Origin: a bacterium
Lineage (GTDB): Bacteria; JAJVIF01
Direction of reading: 5' to 3'
Length of the DNA: 64,000 nucleotides
Assembly (NCBI GenBank): GCA_022072165.1
Contig: JAJVIF010000003.1
Span: 310,001 to 374,000 of the forward strand
Shown here: one piece after another, positions 1 to 8,763 of the stretch
Layout of the letters: every line of letters starts with the position of its first letter
Position numbering within the stretch: the first letter of the stretch is position 1
Position numbers and translations under genes: made by a program
The notes under the pieces: model-generated
Databases searched by the model: none
What the model saw: only the letters and a program-made list of their open reading frames with translations
Told to the model about the DNA's origin: nothing

Positions 1-1
1 C

Positions 2-619
2 GGTCTCGGCAAGCGGGGCTGTGAGGAAGCGCTACTGCAGGCGCATGAGGAGACCGGTTTCCCGGTCACGATTATTCGTCCGCCCATTGTCAGCGGACCA
101 CTGGACTACACCCTGCGGGATGCGTCGTACTACTATCGTCTGCGCGATGGGGGGCCGTTGCTGGTACCGGCGACCAGCGGGGCGTTTCGGCATGTCGCGG
201 TTCAGGATCTCGCACGGCTGATTCTGCTGACGATTGAAGAGTGGGATGCCAGCCTTGGCGAGGCCTTCAATGCTGGTGGGGGCTCCATATTGTCGCTCTC
301 CGAGTACCTGCAGCTTTTTGCCCGGGTGCTGGGATTGCCAGAGCCGGAAATACTGCCAGTCACCTTTGATCAGCTGGAACAGCGGGTCGGGTTGGCTTCA
401 CAGCCCTTCGGCTATCCGCGGACTGCCATCCCGGACCTGACCAAGGCGCAGTTGCTGCTGGGCTGGACCCCACGTCGCGCCGAGCAGTACTTGCCGGAAG
501 TCACGGCCTGGCTGGAATCGGACTTCCAGGGCGAAAAGCCTGAGAGTTACACCGCGTATCGCGACCGGGAACTGGAGCTGGCGCAGGATTTGATGCGTCA
601 GGGGAGTGTCGTGGGGTAG
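2..619 (+). CDS. NAD-dependent epimerase/dehydratase (SDR), C-terminal part
   Basis: The frame is already open at the left edge, so the N-terminal Rossmann half with its glycine-rich nucleotide motif lies outside the window. The visible 205 residues fit the C-terminal half of an extended short-chain dehydrogenase acting on nucleotide sugars or related substrates: a TIIRPP strand and turn, then FRHVAVQDLARLI, then a FNAGGG strand, and finally an LLLGWTPR segment like the 'LGW.P' end of sugar epimerases. Substrate cannot be told from this part. It ends at TAG 617-619, followed by a hairpin repeat, so it probably ends its transcription unit. Confidence 0.75.
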   Translation, partial: GLGKRGCEEALLQAHEETGFPVTIIRPPIVSGPLDYTLRDASYYYRLRDGGPLLVPATSGAFRHVAVQDLARLILLTIEEWDASLGEAFNAGGGSILSLSEYLQLFARVLGLPEPEILPVTFDQLEQRVGLASQPFGYPRTAIPDLTKAQLLLGWTPRRAEQYLPEVTAWLESDFQGEKPESYTAYRDRELELAQDLMRQGSVVG

Positions 620-641
620 TAGACAGGGCGCGTTTGGAACA

Positions 642-661
642 GGGCGCGATGAATCGCGCCC
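642..661. repeat. Dispersed intergenic hairpin, type A copy 1
   Basis: Palindrome GGGCGCGATGAATCGCGCCC, the reverse complement of the type A hairpin at 7591-7610 and 13202-13221. The flank 628-641 (GCGCGTTTGGAACA) is also shared with the 13.2-kb copy, read on the other strand, so the homologous unit is longer than the hairpin itself. Confidence 0.85.
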
Positions 662-699
662 CTGGCATGTCCCCACGTTGCCAGACCCCTCCCATTTGG

Positions 700-721
700 A
701 CAACGGCGCTTGCGCCGTTGT
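700..721. repeat. Perfect hairpin, GGCGC centre
   Basis: Inverted repeat with arms 700-709 (ACAACGGCGC) and 712-721, centre TT. It lies between the epimerase and the methyltransferase. There is no T-run after it, so it is not a classic intrinsic terminator. The same GGCGC-NN-GCGCC core recurs at 27882-27895. Confidence 0.7.
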
Positions 722-747
722 CAGCTTCGACCCGGCCACGACTGCGA

Positions 748-753
748 TACCCT
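748..753 (+). promoter_or_regulatory. -10 box TACCCT of a leaderless-type promoter
   Basis: TACCCT with 10 nt to the ATG at 764. No Shine-Dalgarno fits in the gap, so this box both suggests a leaderless mRNA and decides the start of the methyltransferase. Confidence 0.5.
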
Positions 754-763
754 GTGCGCCAGC

Positions 764-1567
764 ATGACCTACCCGCTCAAAATTCGCGAAGCGACTCAGG
801 GACAGGGCGAACAGCTCTTCTTCGAGGAGATCGACTACGAGGCCCGGATCGGTCTGTGCCGGGTCGAGCAGCAGACCCACGACTGGGCGCTGGAACTCTT
901 TACCAAAGAGGCGGGCGACCGGCAGCTGGAAGCCGGATGCGGGTTAGGACGCTGGGTCATTTACCTGACACGTCAGGGTTTTGACATCACCGGCGTGGAC
1001 ATCGCAGGGGAGGGGATCGAAGAGCTTCGTCAGCGGTTCCCCGAAGTCAAAGCGGACATCGCCGACCTCAAAGCGCTTCCTTACGCTGATAACACCTTCC
1101 AGGGAATGATCTCCAACGGCGTCGTTGAGCACTTTGAGGAAGGACCGCAGGCCCCATTACGCGAAATGCACCGGGTCCTCCGCCAGGATGGCGTGCTCCT
1201 CTGCATCGTGCCGTATGAGAACACCCTGCGTACCCTGATTCATCGTCCCCTCTGTGCCTTCCGGTATTGGCTCCGGAGTCTGCAGGGCATCACGCTGCAG
1301 TTCGAGGAGTATCGCTACTCTCGACGGCACTATCTGCAGGAGCTGGAAAAGGCGGGCTTTCGGGTCGAGCGGGTGGGCTGGGTCGAGCTCGATGATCCCA
1401 CGCTGAGCTACACGCTCTATGTCGATTACGGCGGCCTGTTTCAGGATCGTCAACGCGGGCAGATTTTCGGCGTGAATGCCATCGGGCGACTGCTGAAGCG
1501 GCTGCTCCATGCCTGCAGTCCCTGGTCCCATTGCGAGGGCATCATCGCGGTCTGTCGGAAAGCTTAG
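764..1567 (+). CDS. Class I SAM-dependent methyltransferase
   Basis: A 267-residue protein with the class I methyltransferase fold. Motif I is LEAGCGLGRW near residues 45-55, with an acidic strand VDIAGEGIE after it, a DI.DL.ALPYADNTFQ segment (motif II region), and an NGVVEHF / EMHRVLRQDGVLLCIVPYEN stretch typical of UbiE/COQ5-like or lipid/sugar O-methyltransferases. The C-terminal half (about 120 residues, aromatic-rich) probably selects the substrate, which I cannot name. I start at 764 rather than the in-frame upstream codon at 710 because the protein similarity and the TACCCT box both begin there. Convergent with cmk, overlapping its end by a few bases. Confidence 0.8.
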   Translation: MTYPLKIREATQGQGEQLFFEEIDYEARIGLCRVEQQTHDWALELFTKEAGDRQLEAGCGLGRWVIYLTRQGFDITGVDIAGEGIEELRQRFPEVKADIADLKALPYADNTFQGMISNGVVEHFEEGPQAPLREMHRVLRQDGVLLCIVPYENTLRTLIHRPLCAFRYWLRSLQGITLQFEEYRYSRRHYLQELEKAGFRVERVGWVELDDPTLSYTLYVDYGGLFQDRQRGQIFGVNAIGRLLKRLLHACSPWSHCEGIIAVCRKA

Positions 1568-2247
1568 GCGTGCAGCACCTGGCGATGGGGCTCGACCAGT
1601 GCCAGGACGCGATTCAGGACTTCATCAGGTGACAGCTCGGTACATTCAATGACCACCGCTTCATCCGCGATTCGGAGGGCCCCGACCGGCTTGTTGCGAT
1701 CCCGCGCATCCCGTTCGGCCATCGCATCCCGAATCTCCGCCAGATCCACATCGAAACCGCGGGAGGCCAGCTCCCAGGTGCGACGTCGTGCCCGCTCCTC
1801 GAGGGTGGCGTCAAGATAGATCTTGATTGTGGCATCGGGAAAGACCACGGTGGTCGTGTCTCGTCCCTCCGCAACGAGGGACTGGGTGCTGGCGAGGCGA
1901 CGCTGGAGTGCCACCATGGCTTCCCGCACGATGGGATGGACACTCACCTGGCTCGCGCCATCACTGATCGCTTCATCGCGGATCGCCTCCGTGATGTCCT
2001 GCGCTCCCAGGAACACGGCCTGCCCGGACTCCGTCATGGCCCCAAAGCGCAGGTCGAGTCGTTCTGCAACCTGCACGAGGGCGACTCCATCGCCCCAGGT
2101 CCGCTGCTGTTCCCGTGCGGCGAGGGCCAGTGCCCGATAGGTCGCGCCTGTATCGAGATAGGTGATGCCGAGGACCTGGGCCAGCTGACGGGCGAGAGTC
2201 GACTTTCCCGCCCCGGCGGGACCATCGATCGCGATTACCAAGGTCAT
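1564..2247 (-). CDS. cmk: Cytidylate kinase
   Basis: A 227-residue (d)CMP kinase, which phosphorylates CMP/dCMP to the diphosphate in pyrimidine salvage. Visible signatures are the P-loop IDGPAGAGKST at residues 7-17, LDTGATYRALAL just after it (CMP-binding, 'LDTGAMYRA' in the family), VAEGRDTTTVVFPDA (the conserved 'GRDIGT.VFPDA' with T for the usual I/M), the LID region with EERARRR, and a DARDRNK near residue 185 ('RD..D..R' in the family). It begins 3 nt after the stop of the upstream TPR gene, so the two are likely co-transcribed. Confidence 0.95.
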   Translation of the reverse strand: MTLVIAIDGPAGAGKSTLARQLAQVLGITYLDTGATYRALALAAREQQRTWGDGVALVQVAERLDLRFGAMTESGQAVFLGAQDITEAIRDEAISDGASQVSVHPIVREAMVALQRRLASTQSLVAEGRDTTTVVFPDATIKIYLDATLEERARRRTWELASRGFDVDLAEIRDAMAERDARDRNKPVGALRIADEAVVIECTELSPDEVLNRVLALVEPHRQVLHA

Positions 2248-2250
2248 CGA

Positions 2251-4275
2251 TTAGCCCTCCACGCCGGCAAGCCGTCCCCGGGGGCGAATGATCGCGGCTT
2301 CATCAGCATAGTCCAGGAACTGAGCCCCACCAGGTGCATTGAGAATCAGGAAGCGCCGACGTTCCGGCTTCCAGCCCCGCGCAACTTTGCCCAGCTCATC
2401 GACCCGCAGGACTTCCACTTCCACGGCCATGACCCCCGGACGTCGCTGGCTGAACTGCACAAGACGATGCTGCCAGCCGGTCCCGAAGCGCAGTTGCGCC
2501 GGATCGTGATACCACGCCGCGAGGGTCGCTAACCGTCCAGGATCCGCTTCCGGGCTGATGACACCGGGCGTGTGAAAGCCCTCCCCGAAGTTCAGCGCCT
2601 GATCGAACGCCAGCAGGAAGGGGGCTGGGTGGTCGCCGGGAGCGGCTGTGGGGTCCGGCGCCAGATTCAGCCAGGCCTCGAGGGCGGCGGCAAACAGCAG
2701 CGCTTCTCCCCGGGCTGGCTCCGGGAGTCCGGCGGCAACGGCAGCCTGGTAATGCTGCAGCGCGATGGGGTACTCACTTCGCAGCTTGCGCAGTCGTCCG
2801 AGCGAAAAGTGACTGAATGGCAAAGCTGCGGACTGCGGTGCGACATCACGCAATACCTGTTCAAAGGCTTCAATGGCGGGGTTGAACTGATGCCGGTCCA
2901 TCAGGTCCCGCGCCAGGAGATACCGCGCTTCACCATAGCGTGGCTCCCGCGCCAGGATGCGCTCGACCAGAGCCCGCCCCTCGGCGGCCTGGCCGGAGTC
3001 ATAGAGTTGAGTCGCCAGGAGCAGATCCCCCTGGAGCGACGGATCCACGATCGGCAGGGCGGCATAGGGCGGCACCCTGTTCACCGCCGCGGCGAGACCC
3101 GCCGGGTCTTCGAGCAGGTCCGCCGAGGCCGTGAGCCAGGCATCGAAGTCCGGCTGATAGCTCGCCAGTCCCCGGGGCAGAGAAGCAAGAAAAGCGGGAT
3201 GGGCGAGGGCCTGCTGGAACTCGGGCTGTCGAAAGCGTTCCTTCAGGAGCCGCAGGAAAAGCCCCATCATCGGTTCGCCGATTTCCGGGGGAATGCGGCT
3301 CAGATTCCGGCTGTCGAGGAGGGACTCCACCGGCGGCAGGAGTCCGGCATCTTTCAGTGCTCTGCAGTAGGCCCCGAGCCCGAGTTGCTCCGTGGTGGTC
3401 CCGCGGATGGCGTCGTCCAGGGCGGCAGGGACCAACGGATAGGGACGTCCGGTCCGCTTGAGTTGGCGCTGCAGTACATCCAGCGCATAAGGCGCGAGCA
3501 TCGGCAGGACATCGTGATCAGAGGGGAAGATCAGATGGACTTCCCGATACCGATAGGCTTCCGCCGCGAGGTCCGCATCGACCGGAAAAAACTTCCGATA
3601 GAGGCGCTCTGATGGATAGAGATAGACAGTCGGGGCAGGGGTATCCGGATCGAGCCCGAGGAAATCAAGGGCTGCTGCCCACTGACGCTCGACCTGGCGG
3701 TAGAAAGCCGGACGATCAGCGGCGGGGATAAGCCAGGGAGGGAGGTAATAGGTGATCCCCCCGATCTGGTTGACCTCTGTCAGCTCTTCATCTCGAATCC
3801 GGATCCGCTGACGCAGGCTGGCAGCAAAGAGGAGACTCCGGGGGGACCCCTCGAAACGGAGCGCTTCATCCAGCAGGATCCGGGCGCGGGCGGTCAGATG
3901 CTGGCTCAGGCAGATGTCGGCGGCATAGAGGCGTGTCCAGAGACCGGCATCGCCCCGGGCGTGGAGTTCGATCGCACGGGAAAAGGCGCTGAGGGCTTCG
4001 CTGTACCGGTTGGCCTCGTAGAGCAGGACCCCCCGGGTGAAGGGGTAGTCCGGAATGGTGGGCTGATTGCGCTCCCAGGTCAGAAGCTCTTCCAGGGCAC
4101 GCGGCACATCGCCGCCGTGGGCGTAGTCCCAGGCGAGGTCCAGTCGCTCCTCGATTTCCTGACGGGCCTGCAGATCGTCAGCCATCGGGAGTTCCACGGT
4201 CTGCGCCGCGACACCCGGTGCCAGCAGCAGCAGGAACAGGACACAGGTCAGTCCGGACCATCGGAAGGTTGGCAT
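2251..4275 (-). CDS. Exported TPR-repeat protein with degenerate peptidase-MA-like region
   Basis: A 674-residue secreted protein. The N-terminus (MPTFRW, then a run of Leu/Val ending APGVAAQ) is a Sec signal peptide. Residues about 30-130 form TPR-like helices (RALEELLTWE, YSEALSAFSRAIELHARGD), residues about 160-380 resemble the fold upstream of gluzincin 'peptidase MA-like' domains but show no HExxH, and further TPR helices (AEGRALVERILAREPRYGEARYLL) follow. An SRPVG-free C-terminal domain of about 80 residues is rich in Phe/Arg. Start chosen at 4275, not the in-frame codon 14 residues upstream, because a TACAAT box lies 9 nt before it and the upstream residues would spoil the signal peptide. 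Function unknown. Confidence 0.75.
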   Translation of the reverse strand: MPTFRWSGLTCVLFLLLLAPGVAAQTVELPMADDLQARQEIEERLDLAWDYAHGGDVPRALEELLTWERNQPTIPDYPFTRGVLLYEANRYSEALSAFSRAIELHARGDAGLWTRLYAADICLSQHLTARARILLDEALRFEGSPRSLLFAASLRQRIRIRDEELTEVNQIGGITYYLPPWLIPAADRPAFYRQVERQWAAALDFLGLDPDTPAPTVYLYPSERLYRKFFPVDADLAAEAYRYREVHLIFPSDHDVLPMLAPYALDVLQRQLKRTGRPYPLVPAALDDAIRGTTTEQLGLGAYCRALKDAGLLPPVESLLDSRNLSRIPPEIGEPMMGLFLRLLKERFRQPEFQQALAHPAFLASLPRGLASYQPDFDAWLTASADLLEDPAGLAAAVNRVPPYAALPIVDPSLQGDLLLATQLYDSGQAAEGRALVERILAREPRYGEARYLLARDLMDRHQFNPAIEAFEQVLRDVAPQSAALPFSHFSLGRLRKLRSEYPIALQHYQAAVAAGLPEPARGEALLFAAALEAWLNLAPDPTAAPGDHPAPFLLAFDQALNFGEGFHTPGVISPEADPGRLATLAAWYHDPAQLRFGTGWQHRLVQFSQRRPGVMAVEVEVLRVDELGKVARGWKPERRRFLILNAPGGAQFLDYADEAAIIRPRGRLAGVEG

Positions 4276-4284
4276 CAGACCTGC

Positions 4285-4290
4285 ATTGTA
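4285..4290 (-). promoter_or_regulatory. -10 box TACAAT of a leaderless-type promoter
   Basis: TACAAT on the minus strand, 9 nt before the ATG at 4275 of the exported TPR gene and probably serving cmk as well. Confidence 0.6.
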
Positions 4291-4372
4291 CCGGGGCGGG
4301 TCAGACTTTCGGACCACGCGCCGATATTAGGTAGGCCATCTCACGAAACCTCCAGAGGAGGATCGCGCCTTC

Positions 4373-4660
4373 ATGACGAATGCCTCCCTGACACGGTGGA
4401 TGCTGGCCGGTGCCTGGCTGGGAATGGCGCTGGCACTAATCATCGGGCTGATGCAGGGGCACAGTCCGGCCTATTGCGCCCTGAACGCGCTGAAGGCAGC
4501 GATCCCACTGGCGGGCCTGGGAGCCCTGATCGCGTCGGTCCCGCTGATGCAAGCGCCCCCTGAAAACCGGATGCAGCATCTGTTACAGACCGCGAAGCGC
4601 CAGTTATCGGACGATGAGCTTCAGGCACTGCTGAAGAGTGCCAACCTGCAAACGCCGTAA
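4373..4660 (+). CDS. Small two-helix membrane protein, unknown
   Basis: A 95-residue protein with two predicted membrane helices (about residues 9-27 and 39-60: MLAGAWLGMALALIIGL and AIPLAGLGALIASVPLM) and a short charged C-terminal tail. An AGGAGG at 4356-4361 lies 11 nt before the ATG, so unlike many neighbours this gene has a leader and a ribosome site. Divergent from the TPR/cmk unit. It is followed 30 nt later by a gene with a noncanonical start, and the two are probably co-transcribed. I do not recognise a family. Confidence 0.65.
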   Translation: MTNASLTRWMLAGAWLGMALALIIGLMQGHSPAYCALNALKAAIPLAGLGALIASVPLMQAPPENRMQHLLQTAKRQLSDDELQALLKSANLQTP

Positions 4661-4690
4661 GGCCAGCGATAACACAGAAGGAGCCGGATC

Positions 4691-5827
4691 ATTAGCAGTA
4701 CCCTCCCCGTCGCCCCTGATGCCATCATCCTGAGCAACATTCAGGAAGCCACTGGCTGTGCTCCGCAGGTGGCGCAGGCTGCCTGGCAGCGGGCGGCAGG
4801 TGATCTCGCCACCGCGGTCGCCTGGGCGGCCCAACAGACCGCCGAGTACCTCCTGCTGGTTATTAGCCTCGAAGAAACCGGCCGCAGCGGTGCCTGCGAG
4901 GGGCTGATCCTGGGGTTCTACGACCTCACGCACCTGCGACCACGTTATGTCCGGGTGCTGATGAGCGCGACCGCAATGGGGACGCTCTCACAGGCTAATC
5001 ACCCGACGCCTCAGGGCTGGACCGACACCATCCGGCACTATTCCGCCGGTGCGACGTCGTACGATAGGTCGCTGGAACGCCAGCTGGAGGACCATCTGCG
5101 ACTGGAAGCGCTCCCGGCCAAAGTCACTGATCTGCTGGCAGCCCCCAAGACCTCCATTGCTCATTACCCCGCCCGGGAGCTGGAACGCAGCGGCCAGGAG
5201 CGCCAGCTCATTGCTGCCCTCGAGCAGTCCCTGGCCCAGCAGATCTCATTCCCCTTCCACTGTAAGGTGGCCTGGTATGCCCTCACCGGGCAGGACTACG
5301 CTGATCTCGCCCAGCAAACCGGCTGGCCCTTGCCCCTGCCCGGAACGGAAACCTCCCCTTCGTCTGACGAAGCATCAGCCGAAACCAAACCCGATGATTT
5401 GGCTCTCAAGAGTGTTCTGCGAGTCAAGGGGACCTTTCTCATCGATTCATCCAATGGCCTGGTGCTGAATGACCTGGAGCCCGGCGACCGGATGGCGGTC
5501 AAGATCACGGATCGCTCGCCGCTCTCGATGCGGATCGGTGAGCATCTGGGGCTCATTAAGAACGGCGAATGGGAGCAGGCCTGGGGCATCGTGCAGTCGA
5601 TCACCGTGACCGAAGGGATGAACCTGCGCCTGGCGGTAGCGCTGACACAGCAGGTCATCTGTGAGGTGTCAGGACTTGCGACTGTCCGGGTAAAGGCGCA
5701 AATCGCCGAGGGTCGACAGCCTGCCAACAACCAGCAGGGAGCGCCGCAGGGTTTCCCGGCACCGTTGATCGTCGCTGCCGGGCTTGTGGTCGTCGGCGTG
5801 CTGCTGGTCGTGTTGTTCGGCCACTAG
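4691..5827 (+). CDS. Unknown protein, UBA-like N-terminus, C-terminal membrane anchor, probable ATT start
   Basis: 378 residues if translation begins at ATT 4691. The first ATG/GTG in frame is GTG 4769, but that falls inside a helical segment (SNIQEATGCAPQVAQAAWQR, then AAGDLATAVAWA) that looks like a UBA/TS-N three-helix unit. The frame stays open upstream to TAA 4670, and AAGGAG at 4678-4683 sits 7 nt before ATT 4691, so ATT is the best start. The middle is mixed alpha/beta with no family I recognise; the last 25 residues are one membrane helix (LIVAAGLVVVGVLLVVLFG), giving a tail-anchored topology. Confidence 0.6.
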   Translation: MSSTLPVAPDAIILSNIQEATGCAPQVAQAAWQRAAGDLATAVAWAAQQTAEYLLLVISLEETGRSGACEGLILGFYDLTHLRPRYVRVLMSATAMGTLSQANHPTPQGWTDTIRHYSAGATSYDRSLERQLEDHLRLEALPAKVTDLLAAPKTSIAHYPARELERSGQERQLIAALEQSLAQQISFPFHCKVAWYALTGQDYADLAQQTGWPLPLPGTETSPSSDEASAETKPDDLALKSVLRVKGTFLIDSSNGLVLNDLEPGDRMAVKITDRSPLSMRIGEHLGLIKNGEWEQAWGIVQSITVTEGMNLRLAVALTQQVICEVSGLATVRVKAQIAEGRQPANNQQGAPQGFPAPLIVAAGLVVVGVLLVVLFGH

Positions 5828-6396
5828 CCAGGACACGCTCCCCGCGAATTCTCCCCGAAGAATCCGATTCCTCCGGGCAGATCCATGCGCAGGGCATGCG
5901 TACAGCGGCGCGGAATCGGGGATGACACTCCTCAAGGAGCCTCTGCCAGGAGCCCCGCTCCTCCCAACGCTGCGGACAACTGGCCGTACAGCCACTGCCT
6001 TTGTCAGATATTCCACTCACCAGTTGTCCACAGCGATCCGCGGGAAGCGCGTTCTTCCCCAGTTACCAGCCACCGGTCTCAGCCACCTATCCCAGGGATC
6101 TGCCTGCGGTTTCCCCAACCGGAAATTCCCTCAATCCCGCATTTTTATTGAGATCAGGCCGGTTCTCCCCGCTTCTCCCGGCCCCTATGACTGCGACTAC
6201 TGCCTTATTCAGTAAAAATTCAGAAATGTCAGAAGCCGAGTCCCCATCGATCGCCACGGGGCACGCGGTTCCTGGAGGCCTGCGGGCTGGGGTCTCTGCG
6301 CTATCATGCCGATCCGGTCCCCTTGGATTGGACCTCATAGCCGTATTCACTGAGCGACCCCCGGGACAGTCCGGGATGGTCAGGCGAGGATCGATC
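5828..6396. other. Gene-free region upstream of dnaN, candidate replication origin
   Basis: 569 bp without a convincing gene. It holds TTGTCCACA at 6024-6032 (an exact match to the DnaA-box form used by many high-GC bacteria) and TGCGGACAA at 5971-5979 (reverse complement TTGTCCGCA, one mismatch). It also holds two AT-rich blocks that stand out from the local base composition: 6141-6153 and 6203-6228, the latter with a repeated ATTCAG. CTCAAT 6130-6135 pairs with ATTGAG 6147-6152. A TATCAT at 6302-6307 may be the dnaN -10 box. dnaA itself is not nearby. Confidence 0.45.
6024..6032 (+). promoter_or_regulatory. DnaA-box-like 9-mer
   Basis: TTGTCCACA, a perfect match to the high-GC DnaA-box consensus. 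A second, one-mismatch copy in the opposite orientation is at 5971-5979. Confidence 0.5.
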
Positions 6397-7554
6397 ATGC
6401 AGTGTGCCTGCCAGCAGGCGGACCTGAGCCGCGCGTTAACGATCGTCAACCGGGCGGTGTCGTCGAAACCGACCCTGCCGATTCTCTCCAATGTGCTGAT
6501 CACAGCGCAGGCTGGACGGCTGATCCTGACCGGATATGACCTGGAGATCGGGATCCGGACCGAGGTGCCGATCCAGGCGGACCTGACGAAATCACAGCGG
6601 TCCGTAGCGGTGCCGGCGAAGGTCATGCAGGAGATGGTGAACGCGATCGGCGAGGGCGAAATCTCGCTGGACCTCACCGAAAATCACGATCTGGTCCTCT
6701 CCAGCAGCCGCGGGCAGTTTACGTTGCGTGGGGCACCGGGCGAAGACTATCCCGATTTCCCGAGTTTCACGGAAGCCGATGGGAAGGAAGCTCCCCGCAG
6801 CTTCGAGATCGTGGCCCGTGAGCTGTTGGGGGGGCTGAGACGGACCATTTTCGCTACGGCCAGGGAAGCCAGTCGGGCCTTTACCAGCGGTGTCTATTTC
6901 GCCACTGAAGGGGATTTGCTGGTGCTTGTGGCCACCGATGGTCGTCGACTGGCACTCGACAAGGTGCCGATGGCGAATCGCGAGGGGCTCAAGAAAAAGG
7001 AACATACGGCCTTGCTGCCGGCGCGCAACATGGAGGACCTCATCACGATCCTCCCCCTGGTGGCAGGTGAAGAGGATGCGGTGACCTTCGCCTTTACATC
7101 GCGCCTTTGCCGAGTCAGCGCCGGGGCCGCTGAAGTGATCCTGCATCTGCTCGATGCCACCTTCCCGGACTATGAGAAGGTCATTCCGCAGGGCTTCAAA
7201 GGGAAAGTCGGACTCCCCCGGGACGAGTTCAACCGGGCGATCAAGCAGGTCGCGATCGTGGCGCGTCAGAAGGAAGGCCGGGACATGGCGATCCTGTCAA
7301 CCGATGGGGATCGCCTGACGATCCAGGCCCGGGTGGACAGCGTCGGCTCCGCCCGCACCGAACTGTCGACCCAGAAAGAGGGCGATGAAATGAAGGTCGC
7401 CTTCAACTATCAGTACCTGCAGGACGCGCTGAGTCATGTCGATGCCGATACCATCGAGCTCAAGTACGCCGGCCAGGTCGATCCTGGTGTCATCCAGCTG
7501 CCATCACACCAGCACTACACCTACGTGCTGATGCCGGTACGTCTGATGGACTAG
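6397..7554 (+). CDS. dnaN: DNA polymerase III beta sliding clamp
   Basis: A 385-residue clamp, the usual length for DnaN, which forms the dimeric ring that tethers Pol III to DNA. The N-terminus (ADLSRALTIVNRAVSSKPTL, then PILSNVLI) and the C-terminus (YVLMPVRLMD, the family's 'YvvMPmRl') are diagnostic, with LVATDGRRLA in the middle domain. The frame is open for 396 nt upstream, but the family begins at MQCACQ, with GAGGA 6 nt before that ATG. A gene-free region with DnaA boxes precedes it and dnaA is absent nearby. Confidence 0.96.
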   Translation: MQCACQQADLSRALTIVNRAVSSKPTLPILSNVLITAQAGRLILTGYDLEIGIRTEVPIQADLTKSQRSVAVPAKVMQEMVNAIGEGEISLDLTENHDLVLSSSRGQFTLRGAPGEDYPDFPSFTEADGKEAPRSFEIVARELLGGLRRTIFATAREASRAFTSGVYFATEGDLLVLVATDGRRLALDKVPMANREGLKKKEHTALLPARNMEDLITILPLVAGEEDAVTFAFTSRLCRVSAGAAEVILHLLDATFPDYEKVIPQGFKGKVGLPRDEFNRAIKQVAIVARQKEGRDMAILSTDGDRLTIQARVDSVGSARTELSTQKEGDEMKVAFNYQYLQDALSHVDADTIELKYAGQVDPGVIQLPSHQHYTYVLMPVRLMD

Positions 7555-7590
7555 GCCGAAGCGGCCACCCAAACGCGGGACAGATGTTAG

Positions 7591-7698
7591 GGGCGCGATT
7601 CATCGCGCCCTGTTTTGTCGGCATGATTTCGGCATCGCGCCCTGGGTTTTGGGGTGGACTTCACAGGTTGCGATTGCAGGCTGCGATAAATCGCAGCC
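7591..7698. repeat. Composite hairpin element A+B, copy 2
   Basis: Hairpin A (GGGCGCGATTCATCGCGCCC, 7591-7610) and hairpin B (GGCTGCGATAAATCGCAGCC, 7679-7698) lie 68 bp apart in the gap between dnaN and a convergent membrane gene. The same A-then-B order is found at 13202-13282. Loops are TTCA and TAAA. The 5' flank ATGTTAGG resembles ATGTTGGG at the other copy. Confidence 0.85.
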
Positions 7699-7714
7699 CT
7701 GACATCAATCCAGA

Positions 7715-8755
7715 TCACGATGTCGGTACAAACCCGGGATCCGGCGGGGGTTCGGGCGGCGTCTCCTGCAAGGGGGGCTGATCGCCCAGCAGGAAGTAGA
7801 GATCGAATTGTTCCGACCGTACCCGGATATCGATGTAGAGCAGCGCCACCAGGATGTAGCTCAGGGGCAACAGAAAGACTGTCGCCAGCGTCTGGAGGAT
7901 GGTCAGAATAGCGAGTTCGTATCGGGGAAAGAGGAGGATCAGGAGGGGTCCGCTGATGCCGACACTGAGGCTCTGGATGATCTGGGTGATGATGCCGAGG
8001 ATCAGGGTTGCGCCGAAGATGCGCCACCAGTGCCCCTGGACCATAGCAAGCGAGCGTCGGATGGCACCCCAGGGTGTGAGGTTCTCGACAATCAGCGCGC
8101 ATTCGGTCAGGTACAGCGCGATCACCAGCCAGATGAGAATGATGTAGCTCGGGATGATCACCAGCACAAAGGCGACCAGGGCCACCGGATTGGGACTGGA
8201 GAGATCGGCAAGACTGAAGTACCCCAGCAGCAGCGCTGGCACAAAGAGCACGAAGATGATGATGCCCTGCAGCAGGCCGGCGAGAAACGCACGCCAGGTG
8301 AAGCGACGGGCCAGCATCCCGACACCGCTCCAGGTGGGCTCGATCCCGAGAATCCGCTGACTGGTGAGTCCCACCAGGATCACCTTGAGCACGATTGCCG
8401 CCAGGGAAGCGAACAGCAGAAAGAGCCCGGCCATCCCCAGGATCCGCAGCCAGTCATCGAGGGTCTGGCCGACCGTCCAAGTCAGATCAAGGCCCATTTC
8501 TTCGAGCATGACGGCGGTGAAGCCGGCCCAGGAGATATCAGCATCGCTGGCGAGATCCGGATTCTCCTGCACCCGGATCGAGAATTGCTGGATCGTAGTG
8601 GCCGCGAAGAAGAGTGGCGCGAAGGGGAGTCCCTGCAGCAGGATGGTCGTCAGGGCCGCGAAGGGAAAGATGCGCTGATAGAGCCGGAAGGTGTAATCGA
8701 GGATCTCCCCCAGTCCCAGGGGTCGCAGGTCATAGGCAGGTGTGAGCGCCGGCAT
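7715..8755 (-). CDS. Polytopic membrane protein, unknown
   Basis: 346 residues with about six to seven membrane helices, for example LRILGMAGLFLLFASLAAIV, FLAGLLQGIIIFVLFVPALL and VFLLPLSYILVALLYI, and a cytoplasmic Pro-rich tail (about the last 20 residues). The N-terminal motif LGLGEILDYTFRLYQR and a later WGAIRRSLAMVQGHWWRIFG helix-turn resemble the YciC/DUF975-like membrane proteins often annotated as glycerophosphodiester phosphodiesterase membrane domains; no catalytic residues can be proposed. Transcribed from a TACAAT box 8 nt upstream of the ATG, divergent from the methyltransferase at 8795. Confidence 0.7.
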   Translation of the reverse strand: MPALTPAYDLRPLGLGEILDYTFRLYQRIFPFAALTTILLQGLPFAPLFFAATTIQQFSIRVQENPDLASDADISWAGFTAVMLEEMGLDLTWTVGQTLDDWLRILGMAGLFLLFASLAAIVLKVILVGLTSQRILGIEPTWSGVGMLARRFTWRAFLAGLLQGIIIFVLFVPALLLGYFSLADLSSPNPVALVAFVLVIIPSYIILIWLVIALYLTECALIVENLTPWGAIRRSLAMVQGHWWRIFGATLILGIITQIIQSLSVGISGPLLILLFPRYELAILTILQTLATVFLLPLSYILVALLYIDIRVRSEQFDLYFLLGDQPPLQETPPEPPPDPGFVPTS

Positions 8756-8763
8756 CGCCCTTC

